DNA from: Dokdonella sp.
GTDB taxonomy: Bacteria > Pseudomonadota > Gammaproteobacteria > Xanthomonadales > Rhodanobacteraceae
Assembly: GCA_019634795.1 (NCBI GenBank)
Contig: JAHCAR010000018.1
Coordinates: 1 to 64,000, forward strand
Length of the DNA: 64,000 nucleotides
Direction of reading: 5' to 3'
A program made the position numbers and the translations under genes. Below the pieces are notes generated by a model. It made no database searches, was not told where the DNA came from, and saw only the letters and a list, made by a program, of their open reading frames with translations. Below, piece by piece: positions 35,331 through 44,456 of this stretch (position 1 is the first letter of the stretch; each line of letters opens with the position of its first letter).

Positions 35331-36302
35331 TCAGATCCAGCCCTTGCGCCTGAACAGGATCAGCAGGCCGATCGCCACCGAACTCATCGCGCCGAGCACG
35401 ATGAAATAGCTCCAGCGCCAGGTCAGCTCGGGCATGAACTCGAAGTTCATGCCGTAGATTCCGGCGATGAAGGTCAGCGGCACGAACAGTACGGTGACGA
35501 CGGTCAAGACGCGCATGACGTTGTTCAGGCGATGCGCGGAGACCGAAAGGTAACCGTTGGTCAGGTCCGCCGCGGTTTCATATTGCAGCGTGGACAGGCT
35601 GTGGAGTCGCTCGGCCTGCTCGAACAGATCGGTCAGCTGCGACGGCACGATGCCGCGTTCCTTCGGTCCGTGCGTGCGCAGGCTGGCAAAGCACTTCTCG
35701 TGATAGGCGCCGATGCGCCGCAGGCGCTTCAGTTGGCTGCTGAATTCCATCAGCTCGGCGAGCAGGCGGTCGCTCGGGCGCTGGAGGATCAGTTCCTCGA
35801 TCTCCTCGAGCCGCGCCTCGATCCTGAGCAGGATCGGCAGGTAGCGATCGAGCACGCGGCGCAGGATCGAATAGAGGAGCATCCAGGCGTCGCTCGGCGC
35901 TGCATGATCGCCGGATGCCAATGCCGATTCGACTTCGGACACGCTGGCCGAGGGCTTGGCGTGTCGCGTCACCAGGAGGTTTCCGCGCCAGAACAGGGCG
36001 AGCTGGATCGTGCCGAACTTGACGTTCGTGCTGTTGGCATCGAAGCCGCGCATCAGCAGGAACGACCAGCCGCCCTCGAGATCCTCGTACTTGGGGGGAT
36101 GGCGCACGCGCAGTGCATCGTCGACGGCGAGCTTGTCGAGACCGAGGCGGTCCTGCATGAAAGCACGGTGCGCCGCATCGTCGTCGCCGACCAGATCGAT
36201 CCAGACGAGTCGATGCCCGCGCGCCGAATCGGCCGCGAATCGACCCGCGTCGAGATCCCGCATCGAGTCATCATTGTCGTTCCATGCGCTGATCCTGATC
36301 AT
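35331..36302 (-). CDS. CorA-like divalent cation transporter
   Basis: A 323-residue inner-membrane channel, probably for Mg2+, Co2+ or Zn2+ (CorA/ZntB family). The large cytoplasmic N-terminal domain ends in a long coiled-coil helix (DRYLPILLRIEARLEEIEEL), followed by TM1, the GMN selectivity motif in YGMNFEFMP, TM2 and a short basic tail FRRKGWI. The last 136 bases are duplicated as a fragment at 31926-32061. CorA and ZntB branches cannot be separated reliably by eye; the WSFLLMRGFDAN region suggests the ZntB side. Confidence 0.88.
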   Translation of the reverse strand: MIRISAWNDNDDSMRDLDAGRFAADSARGHRLVWIDLVGDDDAAHRAFMQDRLGLDKLAVDDALRVRHPPKYEDLEGGWSFLLMRGFDANSTNVKFGTIQLALFWRGNLLVTRHAKPSASVSEVESALASGDHAAPSDAWMLLYSILRRVLDRYLPILLRIEARLEEIEELILQRPSDRLLAELMEFSSQLKRLRRIGAYHEKCFASLRTHGPKERGIVPSQLTDLFEQAERLHSLSTLQYETAADLTNGYLSVSAHRLNNVMRVLTVVTVLFVPLTFIAGIYGMNFEFMPELTWRWSYFIVLGAMSSVAIGLLILFRRKGWI

Positions 36303-36435
36303 GCGTCCTCCGCATCGCGCCGGGTCAACAGGTCGTCGTGTCGCTGCTCAGTGCCCTCGCGGTCGACGAGAGACCGATCGCGAGGCGCGCCGTCGGAGCG
36401 GGTCGTGCCTCGGAACTGCCGCGGAGCTCATCGTT

Positions 36436-36831
36436 CTAGATTCCATTCTGCAACATGGACCAGATTGCGCCACCGGCACCGGCCAGCAGAAGCGCAACGA
36501 TCGGCAGGAAACTCGCCGCGAAGCCCAGGCTGCGTGATTTCGGGTCGCGGATGTAGGCACGGAAATAGAGGCTGCGACCGACCAGGTAGGTGGCGACCAT
36601 GGCTGCCACGAAGTAGAGGTTGCAGTAGGTCGAGGCGATCCAGACGCCAGGAATCAGACCGATCAGGAGTTCCAGCGTATTCATCTGCACGCGGTGGTAG
36701 CGCTCGAAGATTTCATGGCCGCTGATGGCCGGGGCGGCAACACCGTAGCGTCCACGTGCCGATGCGACGAACAGGGCGAACGCGATGAACTGCACGATTG
36801 CGAGTACGACGAGCAGATTGACCAGGGCCAT
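36436..36831 (-). CDS. MAPEG family membrane protein
   Basis: A 131-residue integral membrane protein with four TM helices. The FERYHRVQMNTLELLIGLIPG block is the MAPEG signature (E-R-x-x-R-x-x-x-N-x-x-E), and GRSLYFRAYIRDPKSRSLGF gives the C-terminal pattern. MAPEG members are glutathione-dependent membrane enzymes in eukaryotes; bacterial ones are mostly uncharacterised. A second, unrelated-looking MAPEG protein is encoded at 42199-42588. Confidence 0.87.
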   Translation of the reverse strand: MALVNLLVVLAIVQFIAFALFVASARGRYGVAAPAISGHEIFERYHRVQMNTLELLIGLIPGVWIASTYCNLYFVAAMVATYLVGRSLYFRAYIRDPKSRSLGFAASFLPIVALLLAGAGGAIWSMLQNGI

Positions 36832-36951
36832 GGCAACTCCGGATGGTAGACGGGAATAACGCAGGTACGGACCTGGCGTGAACGGGAGGCGCAGGTCATG
36901 GCACAGGGTAGCGGCAAACCGTGTCCGGCGGCGAGTGCGCGCGAAGCCGGG

Positions 36952-38262
36952 CTACTTGCGCGCAAGCTCCAGTCTCAGGTTCGATGCGATCACGTCGCGC
37001 CACGATGCCGTGACCTTGGCGGTTTCGGCGAATTCGTCCCAGCGGCGCACGGCGTCGACGACCTCGGCGAGGATCGCTTCGGCCCGGCCGCGCTTCATCG
37101 ATGCGCCGCGCGCGCATTCGCGGAAGTCTTCGACTCCGAAGTGTTCGCGCTTGCCGTTCATCGACATCTGGTGCATCGATGTCCAGACCCCGGCGGGGTT
37201 GTAGCTGTAGGTCACGTCGAAGGCCGGTGACAGCGACCAGCGGCCGTCCTTGTCCATCAGGAAGGCGATGTTCTTGACGTGGTCGTCCTGGTTGCGGGCG
37301 ACGATATTGAAGGCCATGCGCCGGAACTGTTCCTCGGTGGCCGTCATCGGCAGGCCGAGTTGCCGGATCACCAGCAGGGCCTGCTCGTAGCTGTACGCGC
37401 CGGCCTGATTGAAATCGTAGTGGGCGAGGGCGGCCAGCGATTGCATGTGCAGTTTCGCGCCGCCTTCGCGGCGGTCGAAGCGACGGGTCATGAAGTGGCG
37501 GCGGCCGTTCTCCTCGAGCAGCCGACATTCGCTGATGTCGATGCCGGCGGCGCGTGCCATCAGAGAATAGGCGTATTCGATCGCGCCATAGCCCTTCGGA
37601 TCCTCGAGTTCCTTGTCCTTGTTGCCGCTGACTCCGTCGAACTTGAGGATCCAGTAGCCGAAGCCAGGTCCGGCGGCGACCTGGCCGGAGCGCACCTCCC
37701 CGGTTTGCGGATTCCACGCGATCACGGCCTTGGCCCGGGCGCCGCCGGCCGAGGTGCCGACGCGCAGGATGTCGCGCAGGGCATCGGCCTTGTCTTCGTC
37801 GGCGAATGAATGATGCAGGTGGTCGCGTTGGGTCAATACTTCCGAGGCAAGCTCGACGAGCGCATCAATCTGAACCTTCTGCGAGGTTCGCGCCCGCGGT
37901 CCGCTGGCTGGCGCGAATTCCAGCGCCCCCATGCCACGCGCGCCGATGTAGCAGAGGCGCTCGACCGCATCGAAGCTGTCCGGCGTGCGCCCCTGGGTCG
38001 CCAGCCAGGCATCGATCAGCGCGTTGCCGAAGCGATCGGGCAGGGAGTCGGCGAGCAGGCCCGGCAGGCCGTGGAACGAGACCCGGGAGAGGTGCGGAAA
38101 CGTATACACCTGCTCCGACAGGGGCATCATCAGCGGCGCGATCTCGATGCCGCTGCGCGCGAAGCCCGGGGTGTACTGGAACGCGGCCGTGACCTCGGGA
38201 CCGTCGACCGAGACAGCCCCGATCGATCGGCCCCACAGTCTGACCTCGGCGACTGTTGTCAT
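36952..38262 (-). CDS. hipA: HipA-family toxin, serine/threonine kinase
   Basis: A 436-residue kinase-fold toxin. Typical HipA proteins phosphorylate glutamyl-tRNA synthetase and cause growth arrest and persistence. Visible motifs: the flexible glycine loop RVGTSAGGARAKAVIAWN near residue 167, the catalytic ARNQDDHVKNIAF near residue 322 and the metal-binding SPAFDVTYSYNP. The N-terminal subdomain contains GLLADSLPDRFGNALIDAW. The start codon overlaps the hipB stop by an ATGA, so the two are translationally coupled. Catalytic residues are intact, so the toxin is likely active. Confidence 0.92.
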   Translation of the reverse strand: MTTVAEVRLWGRSIGAVSVDGPEVTAAFQYTPGFARSGIEIAPLMMPLSEQVYTFPHLSRVSFHGLPGLLADSLPDRFGNALIDAWLATQGRTPDSFDAVERLCYIGARGMGALEFAPASGPRARTSQKVQIDALVELASEVLTQRDHLHHSFADEDKADALRDILRVGTSAGGARAKAVIAWNPQTGEVRSGQVAAGPGFGYWILKFDGVSGNKDKELEDPKGYGAIEYAYSLMARAAGIDISECRLLEENGRRHFMTRRFDRREGGAKLHMQSLAALAHYDFNQAGAYSYEQALLVIRQLGLPMTATEEQFRRMAFNIVARNQDDHVKNIAFLMDKDGRWSLSPAFDVTYSYNPAGVWTSMHQMSMNGKREHFGVEDFRECARGASMKRGRAEAILAEVVDAVRRWDEFAETAKVTASWRDVIASNLRLELARK

Positions 38263-38609
38263 TGCTCATCATTCCATGACCAGCTCTTGCCGGGGTTCGC
38301 GGATTCACGTGTCGAGGAAGCGCGCTGGCGCTGCCGGCCCTGCAGCTTGAGCTGGTCGAGCGGACTTGGAGCGGGTGCGGGAATCAGCGCATCCAGGCCG
38401 GGTAGCAGTTCCAGGGCGCGCAGGATACGGACGAAGTTCGTCAGCTGGGTGGACTCTCCGGACTCGAGGCGCTCGATCGTGCGCTTGGAGACGCCTGCGG
38501 CCGTGGCCAGACCGGCCTGGGTCAGGTTGCGGTCGAGGCGGTGACGGCTGATGCGTTCTCCGATCGACTCGAGAACGCGGGAATCCGACAGGTTCGCCGT
38601 GAACGACAT
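38259..38609 (-). CDS. hipB: HipB-family antitoxin, XRE-type DNA-binding protein
   Basis: A 116-residue antitoxin and autorepressor. The helix-turn-helix covers about residues 15-70 (ERISRHRLDRNLTQAGLATAAGVSKRTIERLESG). The C-terminal 40 residues are polar and low in complexity and are probably disordered, the part that binds the toxin or is cleaved in other systems. A strong AGGAGG box sits 7 bases before the ATG, consistent with antitoxin excess. It overlaps hipA by 4 bases. Confidence 0.9.
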   Translation of the reverse strand: MSFTANLSDSRVLESIGERISRHRLDRNLTQAGLATAAGVSKRTIERLESGESTQLTNFVRILRALELLPGLDALIPAPAPSPLDQLKLQGRQRQRASSTRESANPGKSWSWNDEQ

Positions 38610-38669
38610 GAGTCACCTCCTGGGACGTAAGCGAGCGAGCAGAATTGCAGGATTCGCCCATGATGACGA

Positions 38670-38698
38670 TTTATACCCCGGTTTATTGAGAAATTCAA
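38670..38698 (-). promoter_or_regulatory. Promoter of hipBA with an overlapping palindrome
   Basis: On the minus strand TTGAAT (38698-38693), a 17-base spacer and TATAAA (38675-38670) form a strong sigma-70 promoter. The imperfect palindrome TAAACCGGGGTATA (38685-38672) lies across the spacer and -10 box and is a candidate HipB operator. The direct repeat ATGACGAT at 38663-38670 and 38749-38756 brackets the promoter. Confidence 0.65.
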
Positions 38699-38950
38699 TT
38701 CGCTGAAAACGGCGAGTAAACGTGACAGGAGCCATTTATGCGCCAAATATGACGATTAACACTAAGAGTTCCTGGCGGCCAGGCAGCGCGCGGTGCCCTG
38801 CGGTCCCGCATCGGGCCGGGCGGACACTGCAGCGCTCTAGCGCTTTTCCCTGGCGGAATTCGTCAACCGGTCGGGCTGCGTCGCGTGGCGCCGACTGCGG
38901 CGTCCGATCGGGTACCCTGCAGCGGATCCGTGATCCGGCCGGAGCGAACC
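38699..38950. other. Intergenic region between hipBA and the glyoxalase-like gene
   Basis: Between the hipB start and the next gene (38610-38950) there is no supported coding sequence. The first part is clearly more AT-rich than its surroundings and holds the hipBA promoter. The rest shows nothing recognisable except that the plus-strand promoter of the VOC gene should be here. Confidence 0.5.
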
Positions 38951-39355
38951 ATGACCCAGCAGTTCCACGCCATGGCCCTCGTCGTGCGCGACTACGACGA
39001 GGCAATCGACTGGTACGCCAGGGTGCTCGGATTCGAGCTGCTCGAGGACACGCCGCGCGAACCAGGCAAGCGCTGGGTCAGGATGGCGCCGGCCGGCTCG
39101 CACGGTGCCTGCCTGCTGCTGGCCCGAGCGGCCAACGCGGAACAGTCCTCACGCATCGGCAACCAGACCGGCGGACGCGTCTTCCTGTTCCTGCATACCG
39201 ATGATTTCGCCCGCGACTACGCGCGCATGCAGGAACACGGCGTGAAGTTCTGCGAACAACCCCGCTACGAGGAGTACGGCACCGTGGTCGTCTTCGAGGA
39301 TCTGTACGGCAACCGCTGGGACCTGATCGAACCGAAGTCCGCGGGAACGCCCTGA
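38951..39355 (+). CDS. VOC family protein (glyoxalase/bleomycin-resistance fold)
   Basis: A 134-residue protein with the two beta-alpha-beta-beta-beta units of the vicinal oxygen chelate fold. The conserved N-terminal pattern ALVVRDYDEAIDWYARVLGFELLED and the C-terminal EEYGTVVVFEDLYGNRWDLIEP are clear. Metal ligands would include His near the start (FHAMALVV) and the terminal Glu in LIEP. Substrate unknown. Its stop codon overlaps the start of the threonine-synthase-like gene (TGATG), so both are co-translated. Confidence 0.88.
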   Translation: MTQQFHAMALVVRDYDEAIDWYARVLGFELLEDTPREPGKRWVRMAPAGSHGACLLLARAANAEQSSRIGNQTGGRVFLFLHTDDFARDYARMQEHGVKFCEQPRYEEYGTVVVFEDLYGNRWDLIEPKSAGTP

Positions 39356-40608
39356 TGGGCTTCGTCCGCTGCCTGCGCGGCATCGCTTCGGGTGCCGAGT
39401 ATTCCGCCGACCAGCCGATGAACCTCGATCCGCTGGATGGCCGCCCGGTCGAGATGGTCCTCGACCTTGAGCGGCTCGCCGCCGCCCGACCTGATCAGTC
39501 CTGGTACCAGCCGCAGCGCAAGGACATCTGGCGCTTCGGTGGCCTCATGGCGCTCGACATCGATCATGCGGTCGACGCCGCGTACATCGTCGCGCTCGGC
39601 GAAGGAGCGACCCCGCTGCTCGACTACACCTGCCATCCCGTCGCCGCCAAAGCCGGACTCGACCTCACGATCAAGGAAGAGGGCAAGGCCCACGCCGGCT
39701 TCGGTGCCAACCCCACGCAGAGCTTCAAGGACCGCGGCATGGCCATGGTGGTCGCCCAGGCACGCCGGCTCGGCATCGAGAGGCTGGCCGCGCCGACCCA
39801 GGGCAATGCCGGCGATTCGCTGGTCCACTACGCGCTGGCGGCAGGGCTGTCGGTGGTCGTGGCGATGCCCGGCGATACACCCGCGCCGATCCTCGGCAAC
39901 GTGGCTGCGGCAGCACACCGGCATCCAGATCGAGTCATTCTGGAACTGGCCGGTCCGACCATTCGCGAGGCGGGCGCCCTGCTCAGGGAGAAGTACATTC
40001 CGCAAGGCTACTTTTCCGTGGCCACGTTCCAGGAGCCGGGCTGGCGCATCGAGGGCAAGAAATCGCTCGGTCTCGAGCTGGCCGAACCGGCAGCGGGTTC
40101 GACCCGCTGGAGTCTGCCCGACGCGATCGTCTATCCCACCGGCGGCGGCACCGGGGTGCTCGGCATGTGGAAAGCCTGGCAGGAACTCGAGGCACTCGGC
40201 CTGATCGACGGCCGCCGGCCACGCATGATCTGCGTGCAAAGCGAGGCGATGCCGCCGCTGGTGCGTGCCTTCGATGCCGGTCTGGCCGACACCACGGCGC
40301 AGTCCGGTGAGGGGACCCTGGCCTTCGGCCTCAACGTGCCGGCAGGCGTCGGCCACTTCCGCGTCCTCGAAATCATCCGGGCCAGTGGCGGGGCGGCGGT
40401 CGCCGTGGCCGAATCCGCCATCGCCGCCGAACTGGCCCGGGTCTGGCGCGAAACGCACTGGTGGATCAGTCCGGAGGGCGCCGCCTGCCTGGCCGCGCTG
40501 CCGCAGTTGCTCGACCGCGGCTTGCTCGGACGCGGCGATCGCGTCGTCGCCGTGAACACCGGGTCGGCCGAGAAATACCTGCCGGCCCTGCGTCACCTGC
40601 TGGACTGA
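39355..40608 (+). CDS. Threonine-synthase-like PLP-dependent enzyme
   Basis: A 417-residue member of the fold-type II PLP enzymes. The PLP lysine is Lys125 in NPTQSFKDRGMAM; AAPTQGNAGDSLVHYA binds phosphate or substrate and VYPTGGGTGVLGMWKAW forms the PLP phosphate loop. It matches the branch of threonine synthases found in archaea and many proteobacteria, which convert O-phosphohomoserine to threonine. It is not near homoserine kinase or dehydrogenase genes, so a different elimination or replacement reaction is possible. It overlaps the VOC gene by one base. Confidence 0.82.
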   Translation: MGFVRCLRGIASGAEYSADQPMNLDPLDGRPVEMVLDLERLAAARPDQSWYQPQRKDIWRFGGLMALDIDHAVDAAYIVALGEGATPLLDYTCHPVAAKAGLDLTIKEEGKAHAGFGANPTQSFKDRGMAMVVAQARRLGIERLAAPTQGNAGDSLVHYALAAGLSVVVAMPGDTPAPILGNVAAAAHRHPDRVILELAGPTIREAGALLREKYIPQGYFSVATFQEPGWRIEGKKSLGLELAEPAAGSTRWSLPDAIVYPTGGGTGVLGMWKAWQELEALGLIDGRRPRMICVQSEAMPPLVRAFDAGLADTTAQSGEGTLAFGLNVPAGVGHFRVLEIIRASGGAAVAVAESAIAAELARVWRETHWWISPEGAACLAALPQLLDRGLLGRGDRVVAVNTGSAEKYLPALRHLLD

Positions 40609-40618
40609 GCGGGCCTGC

Positions 40619-41104
40619 TCAGGATGGGCTGGCGCGCCGGGCAATCCAGCGGTCGAGCTGGTTGGCGAAGGCCTGGCGATCGCGCGCGTGCAAGGTCGGC
40701 GGGCCGCCGGTATTGATGCCCGCACCGCGCAGCTCGTCCATGAAGTTGCGCATCGACAGGCGCTGCGCGATCGTGTCGGCGGTATACAGCTCGCCACGCG
40801 GATTCAGCGCCAGCGCCCCCTTTTCCAGGACCAGCGCGGCCAGCGGAATGTCGGCGGTGACGACCAGGTCGAGCGGGCCGACGCGGCGGACGATCTCGCT
40901 GTCGGCGACATCGATGCCGGCGCCGACCTGGATCGACTGGATGTAGCGCGAAGGCGGCGTGCGGATCCACTGGTTGGCGACCAGGGTGACCGGCAGGCGG
41001 GCGCGCTCGGCGGCGCGGAACAGGATGTCCTTGATCACGTTCGGACAGGCATCGGCATCGACCCAGATCCGGGCCGCCTCCGGCGCTGGCGCCTGCTCAC
41101 TCAA
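40619..41104 (-). CDS. UPF0178/DUF188 family protein (YaiI/YqxD)
   Basis: A 161-residue cytoplasmic protein with the family core [46 protein letters not shown] and [12 protein letters not shown]. The fold is a PIN-like domain with conserved acidic residues (DADAC, TADIPLA), so a nuclease role is suspected but not proven. The start codon is TTG at 41104, since no ATG or GTG in frame gives a complete family N-terminus. It overlaps the EamA transporter gene by 8 bases. Confidence 0.88.
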   Translation of the reverse strand: MSEQAPAPEAARIWVDADACPNVIKDILFRAAERARLPVTLVANQWIRTPPSRYIQSIQVGAGIDVADSEIVRRVGPLDLVVTADIPLAALVLEKGALALNPRGELYTADTIAQRLSMRNFMDELRGAGINTGGPPTLHARDRQAFANQLDRWIARRASPS

Positions 41105-42110
41105 GGATGTTCTTGGCCTCGGCCACGGCGAGGATTTCCGGTTGCACGGCCTCGCCCGGGCGGTTGATCAGCGGGTGAATGAACACGGCGCCGAGGATGA
41201 TGACAACGCCGACATAGAATAGCGGCGTCAGCTCGCGTTGTTCGCCGAACAGAATCGCCGCCAGCACGATCGCGTAGACCGGCTCGAGATTGACCGCGAG
41301 CTGGGCGCTGAACGCGGTCATGTGACGCAGGGCGACCAGCGACAGGGCGAACGGCAGCAGGGTGCAGGCGATCGACAGGCACAGCAGCAGGATCAGGTCG
41401 CGGCCACCCGGCAGTTCGAAGATCGAGCCGGCAAAGGCCGGGAACAGCCACGGCATGACCGGCGCAAGCACGGTCAGGGCCAGGGTGCCGGCGCCGAGCT
41501 CGATGCCGGTCACGGTCAGGGCGTCGCCGTGTTCGACCAGACGCTTGTTCAGCGAGCCGAAGATCGCAACCAGCAGGGCCGATAGTGCGCCGACGACGAT
41601 GCCGAGCCGAAACGAGTCCGGCACGCCGCCGACGACCAGGGCGACGCCGGGCAATACAGAAATCCCGAGCACGAGTTCGCGTCGGGAAAAGTGGCGATGG
41701 GCGAGCTTCGGTTCGATCAGGGCCGTGAAGGCCGTGGCCAGGGCGATACAGGTGGCCGCGACCGATGCGTTGGAAAGCTTGATCGCGCCATAGAAAGTCA
41801 GCCAGTGCAGGGCGACCAGCACGCCGATCCCGGCATAGGCCAGCACGAGCTTCGGCGACATCCTGCGCAGTCCGCGCCAGGCGCGCGGGATCAGGGTCAG
41901 CACGGCGACCACGAGCAACATGCGCCACCAGACCAGGGGCAGGGCCGGCAGCGAAATCAGCTTGCCGATGATCGGCGTGAAGCCCCAGAGCAGGACGCAG
42001 AAATGGATCTGGAACTGGGCCTTGGCGGCGGCGGACAGGGTGCTCAGGGCGGCGATCTCGGCGTGGGTTGATCGTGGGCGTGGGACGATGCCCGGTCGGC
42101 CGACAAGCAT
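41097..42110 (-). CDS. EamA/DMT family transporter
   Basis: A 337-residue inner-membrane transporter with ten predicted TM helices in two EamA repeats (about residues 35-165 and 180-325). The second repeat includes [36 protein letters not shown], the conserved end of the family. Substrates are typically amino acids, nucleotides or other metabolites; this one cannot be specified. The ATG at 42110 is preferred; longer frames run into the divergent MAPEG gene region. It ends inside the start of the UPF0178 gene. Confidence 0.87.
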   Translation of the reverse strand: MLVGRPGIVPRPRSTHAEIAALSTLSAAAKAQFQIHFCVLLWGFTPIIGKLISLPALPLVWWRMLLVVAVLTLIPRAWRGLRRMSPKLVLAYAGIGVLVALHWLTFYGAIKLSNASVAATCIALATAFTALIEPKLAHRHFSRRELVLGISVLPGVALVVGGVPDSFRLGIVVGALSALLVAIFGSLNKRLVEHGDALTVTGIELGAGTLALTVLAPVMPWLFPAFAGSIFELPGGRDLILLLCLSIACTLLPFALSLVALRHMTAFSAQLAVNLEPVYAIVLAAILFGEQRELTPLFYVGVVIILGAVFIHPLINRPGEAVQPEILAVAEAKNILE

Positions 42111-42198
42111 GCCATAGCATCCGTGCCGATGAACCGGTCCTGCGTGCGCGAGAGACCGAAATTCGGCACACTCGGATTCCACACTTGGGGAGATCGTC

Positions 42199-42588
42199 AT
42201 GTCGATAGAGCTGCAGATGCTGGCCTGGTCCATCGTGCTCGGTCTCGTCCATATCGCCCTCGGTGCGACCTTCGGCACGATGCAGCGCGGACTGAAATGG
42301 AACGCCAGTGCGCGCGACGGTGTGCCGGAACCACTGACCGGCGTCGCCGGGAGGCTCGAGCGTGCCAACCACAATTTCCGCGAGACCTTCATGTTCTTTG
42401 CCGCCGCGGTCCTCGCCGCGCTGCTGGCCCATAAGACGAACTCGCAGACTGCCATGGGCGTGCAGATCTACTTCTGGGCGCGCCTGGCCTATCTGCCGGT
42501 GTACGCCGCCGGTATCCCGTTCCTGCGGACCCTGATCTGGGGCGTTTCGATCGCGGGCTTGCTGATGGTGCTGCTGGCCCTGTTCTGA
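42199..42588 (+). CDS. MAPEG family membrane protein (second copy)
   Basis: A 129-residue four-helix membrane protein. RLERANHNFRETFMFFAAAVLAALLA is the MAPEG signature, and the QIYFWARLAYLPVYAAGIPFLRTLIW segment completes the pattern of the YecN/MAPEG branch. It differs from the copy at 36436-36831 and is closer to bacterial MAPEG proteins of unknown role. A short gap of 16 bases separates it from the aminotransferase gene, so the two may be co-transcribed. Confidence 0.87.
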   Translation: MSIELQMLAWSIVLGLVHIALGATFGTMQRGLKWNASARDGVPEPLTGVAGRLERANHNFRETFMFFAAAVLAALLAHKTNSQTAMGVQIYFWARLAYLPVYAAGIPFLRTLIWGVSIAGLLMVLLALF

Positions 42589-42604
42589 GCCGGGCTTAGC
42601 TGCC

Positions 42605-43402
42605 ATGTCCGCCGAACGCATCGAACTGAACGGCGGCAAGCCGGACCCCGCGGCGCTGGCCTGGCTGGCCCAGGTCAACTACGGTCATTTCACCACCTTG
42701 CAGGTGCAGCAGCGCGGCGCGCGCGGTTTCCGCCTGCATCTGCAGCGGCTCGCCGACGCAACGCGCGAGCTGTTCGGCAGCGAGCTCGATCTCGAGCGCG
42801 TGCGCGCGCATGTGCGAAACATTCTTACCGACCAGCCGGCGACCGTACGCATCACCGTGTTTTCGCGCCAGCTCGATCGCAAGCGGCTCGAAAGCCCGGT
42901 CGAGGTCGACATCCTGGTCGCCACCGGCGCACCCGCTACGCCGGCAAGCGCGCCACTACGCCTGCGCATTTGCGTGCACGAGCGCGTGCTGGCGCGGGTC
43001 AAGCATGTCGGCACCTTCGATCTCTGGTACCTGCGACGCCAGGCCCGCCTCGCGGGCTTCGACGACGCCTTGTTCTGCACACGCGAGGGCGAGGTCTCCG
43101 AAGGCTCGACCTGGAACATCGGCTTCTGGGACGGTATCGGGGTAACCTGGCCGAGTGCGCCGGCCCTGGCGGGCGTCACCCGGCAAGTCCTTGCGGCCGG
43201 CCTTGCCGAGGCCGGCATCGAATCCGCGAGCGCACCGGTGCGGCTGGATGAACTCGATCGTTTCCGTTCGGCCTTCATCGTCAACACCGGTTCCGTAGGC
43301 CCGCTGGTCGCGTGCATCGACGAGCGCGGTTTCGGGCTGGATGCCGAGTTGCCGCAACGGCTGCGCTCGGCCTATCTCTCGCAGCGGCTGGAGCCTATCT
43401 GA
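42605..43402 (+). CDS. Aminotransferase class IV protein
   Basis: A 265-residue fold-type IV PLP enzyme. The internal aldimine Lys is Lys133 in LARVKHVGTF, and FCTREGEVSEGSTWNIGFW carries the conserved Glu and phosphate-binding elements; APALAGVTRQVL and FIVNTGSVGPL complete the site. The family includes D-alanine and branched-chain aminotransferases and 4-amino-4-deoxychorismate lyase. The short length and the sequence around the Lys do not decide among them. It starts just after the MAPEG gene. Confidence 0.82.
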   Translation: MSAERIELNGGKPDPAALAWLAQVNYGHFTTLQVQQRGARGFRLHLQRLADATRELFGSELDLERVRAHVRNILTDQPATVRITVFSRQLDRKRLESPVEVDILVATGAPATPASAPLRLRICVHERVLARVKHVGTFDLWYLRRQARLAGFDDALFCTREGEVSEGSTWNIGFWDGIGVTWPSAPALAGVTRQVLAAGLAEAGIESASAPVRLDELDRFRSAFIVNTGSVGPLVACIDERGFGLDAELPQRLRSAYLSQRLEPI

Positions 43403-43553
43403 TGGTGGTTGCGAAGCCACGCCGCCAGGCCATGCCGGCGCTGTGGGTGGCCTGGTCGAAACTTGTCCTTCAGTATTCGCGAGCTTGCGCGTGCAATGCG
43501 ATGGGCTTCGCTGCTAGTGTGCGAGGCTGCCTACCGATTCAATTGCCCACTGC

Positions 43554-44456
43554 ATGACATCGTCGCTGCTGTCGCTGCCGCGGATTGCCTTCAGCGCGAC
43601 GCTGATTGCACTCAACACCATGATCCACGCGACCCCATTGCTGCTGCTGGCCGTGGTCAAGCTGGTGGTGCCTATCACCGGCTTCAGGGATGTCATTTCG
43701 CGGCTACTCGTGCGCATCGCCGAGAGCTGGATTGCGGTCAACAGCTGGCTCATGGCAACCCTCGGCCAGGTGCGCGTCGAGGTGGAAGGCTTGCAGGGGC
43801 TGCAGCGCCGTGGCTGGTACCTGGTCATCTGCAATCATCAGAGCTGGGTCGACATACCGGTCCTTCAGCAGGTCTTCAATCGTCGGATTCCGTTCCTCAA
43901 GTTCTTCCTCAAGAGCCAGCTGATCTGGGTGCCGGTGCTCGGTCTGGCCTGGTGGGCGCTCGATTTTCCGTTCATGAAGCGCTACTCGAAGGAGCAGCTC
44001 GCGCAGCGCCCGGAACTGCGCGGCAAGGACATCGAGTCGACGCGCCGTGCCTGCGAGAAATACAAGAAGCTGCCGGTGTCGGTGATGAACTTCGTCGAAG
44101 GCACGCGATTCACCGAGGCCAAGCACGACCGCCAGGCTTCGCCCTTCGACAACTTGTTGTTCCCGCGTGCCGGCGGAATAGCCTTCGTCCTCGATGCGAT
44201 GGGCGACATCATGAACGCCGTGGTCGACGTGACGATCATCTATCCGGGCGGTCGCCCAGGCATCGCCGATCTGCTGGCCGGGCGCATTCGCGAGATCCGG
44301 GTCAAGGTGCGCACGTTCCCGATCCCGGCCAATCTTGTCGGCGGCGACTACGAGAACGACGCGGCCTTTCGCGAGCGCTTCCAGGCCTGGCTGAACGCGC
44401 TGTGGGCCGAAAAGGACGCGGCCATGAGCCTTGCCGCCCGGCCGGGCGAGGCCTGA
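43554..44456 (+). CDS. 1-acyl-sn-glycerol-3-phosphate acyltransferase-like protein (YihG type)
   Basis: A 300-residue membrane acyltransferase of the PlsC family. The catalytic NHQSWVD is at residues 94-100 (NHxxxxD form), FPFMKRY gives block II, and NFVEGTRFT is block III. An N-terminal hydrophobic segment (LIALNTMIHATPLLLLAVVKLVV) anchors it. The length and TRRACEKYKKLPVSVMNFVEGTR segment match YihG of enterics, which makes minor phosphatidic acid species. The ATG at 43554 follows about 150 bases of unassigned sequence. Confidence 0.87.
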   Translation: MTSSLLSLPRIAFSATLIALNTMIHATPLLLLAVVKLVVPITGFRDVISRLLVRIAESWIAVNSWLMATLGQVRVEVEGLQGLQRRGWYLVICNHQSWVDIPVLQQVFNRRIPFLKFFLKSQLIWVPVLGLAWWALDFPFMKRYSKEQLAQRPELRGKDIESTRRACEKYKKLPVSVMNFVEGTRFTEAKHDRQASPFDNLLFPRAGGIAFVLDAMGDIMNAVVDVTIIYPGGRPGIADLLAGRIREIRVKVRTFPIPANLVGGDYENDAAFRERFQAWLNALWAEKDAAMSLAARPGEA

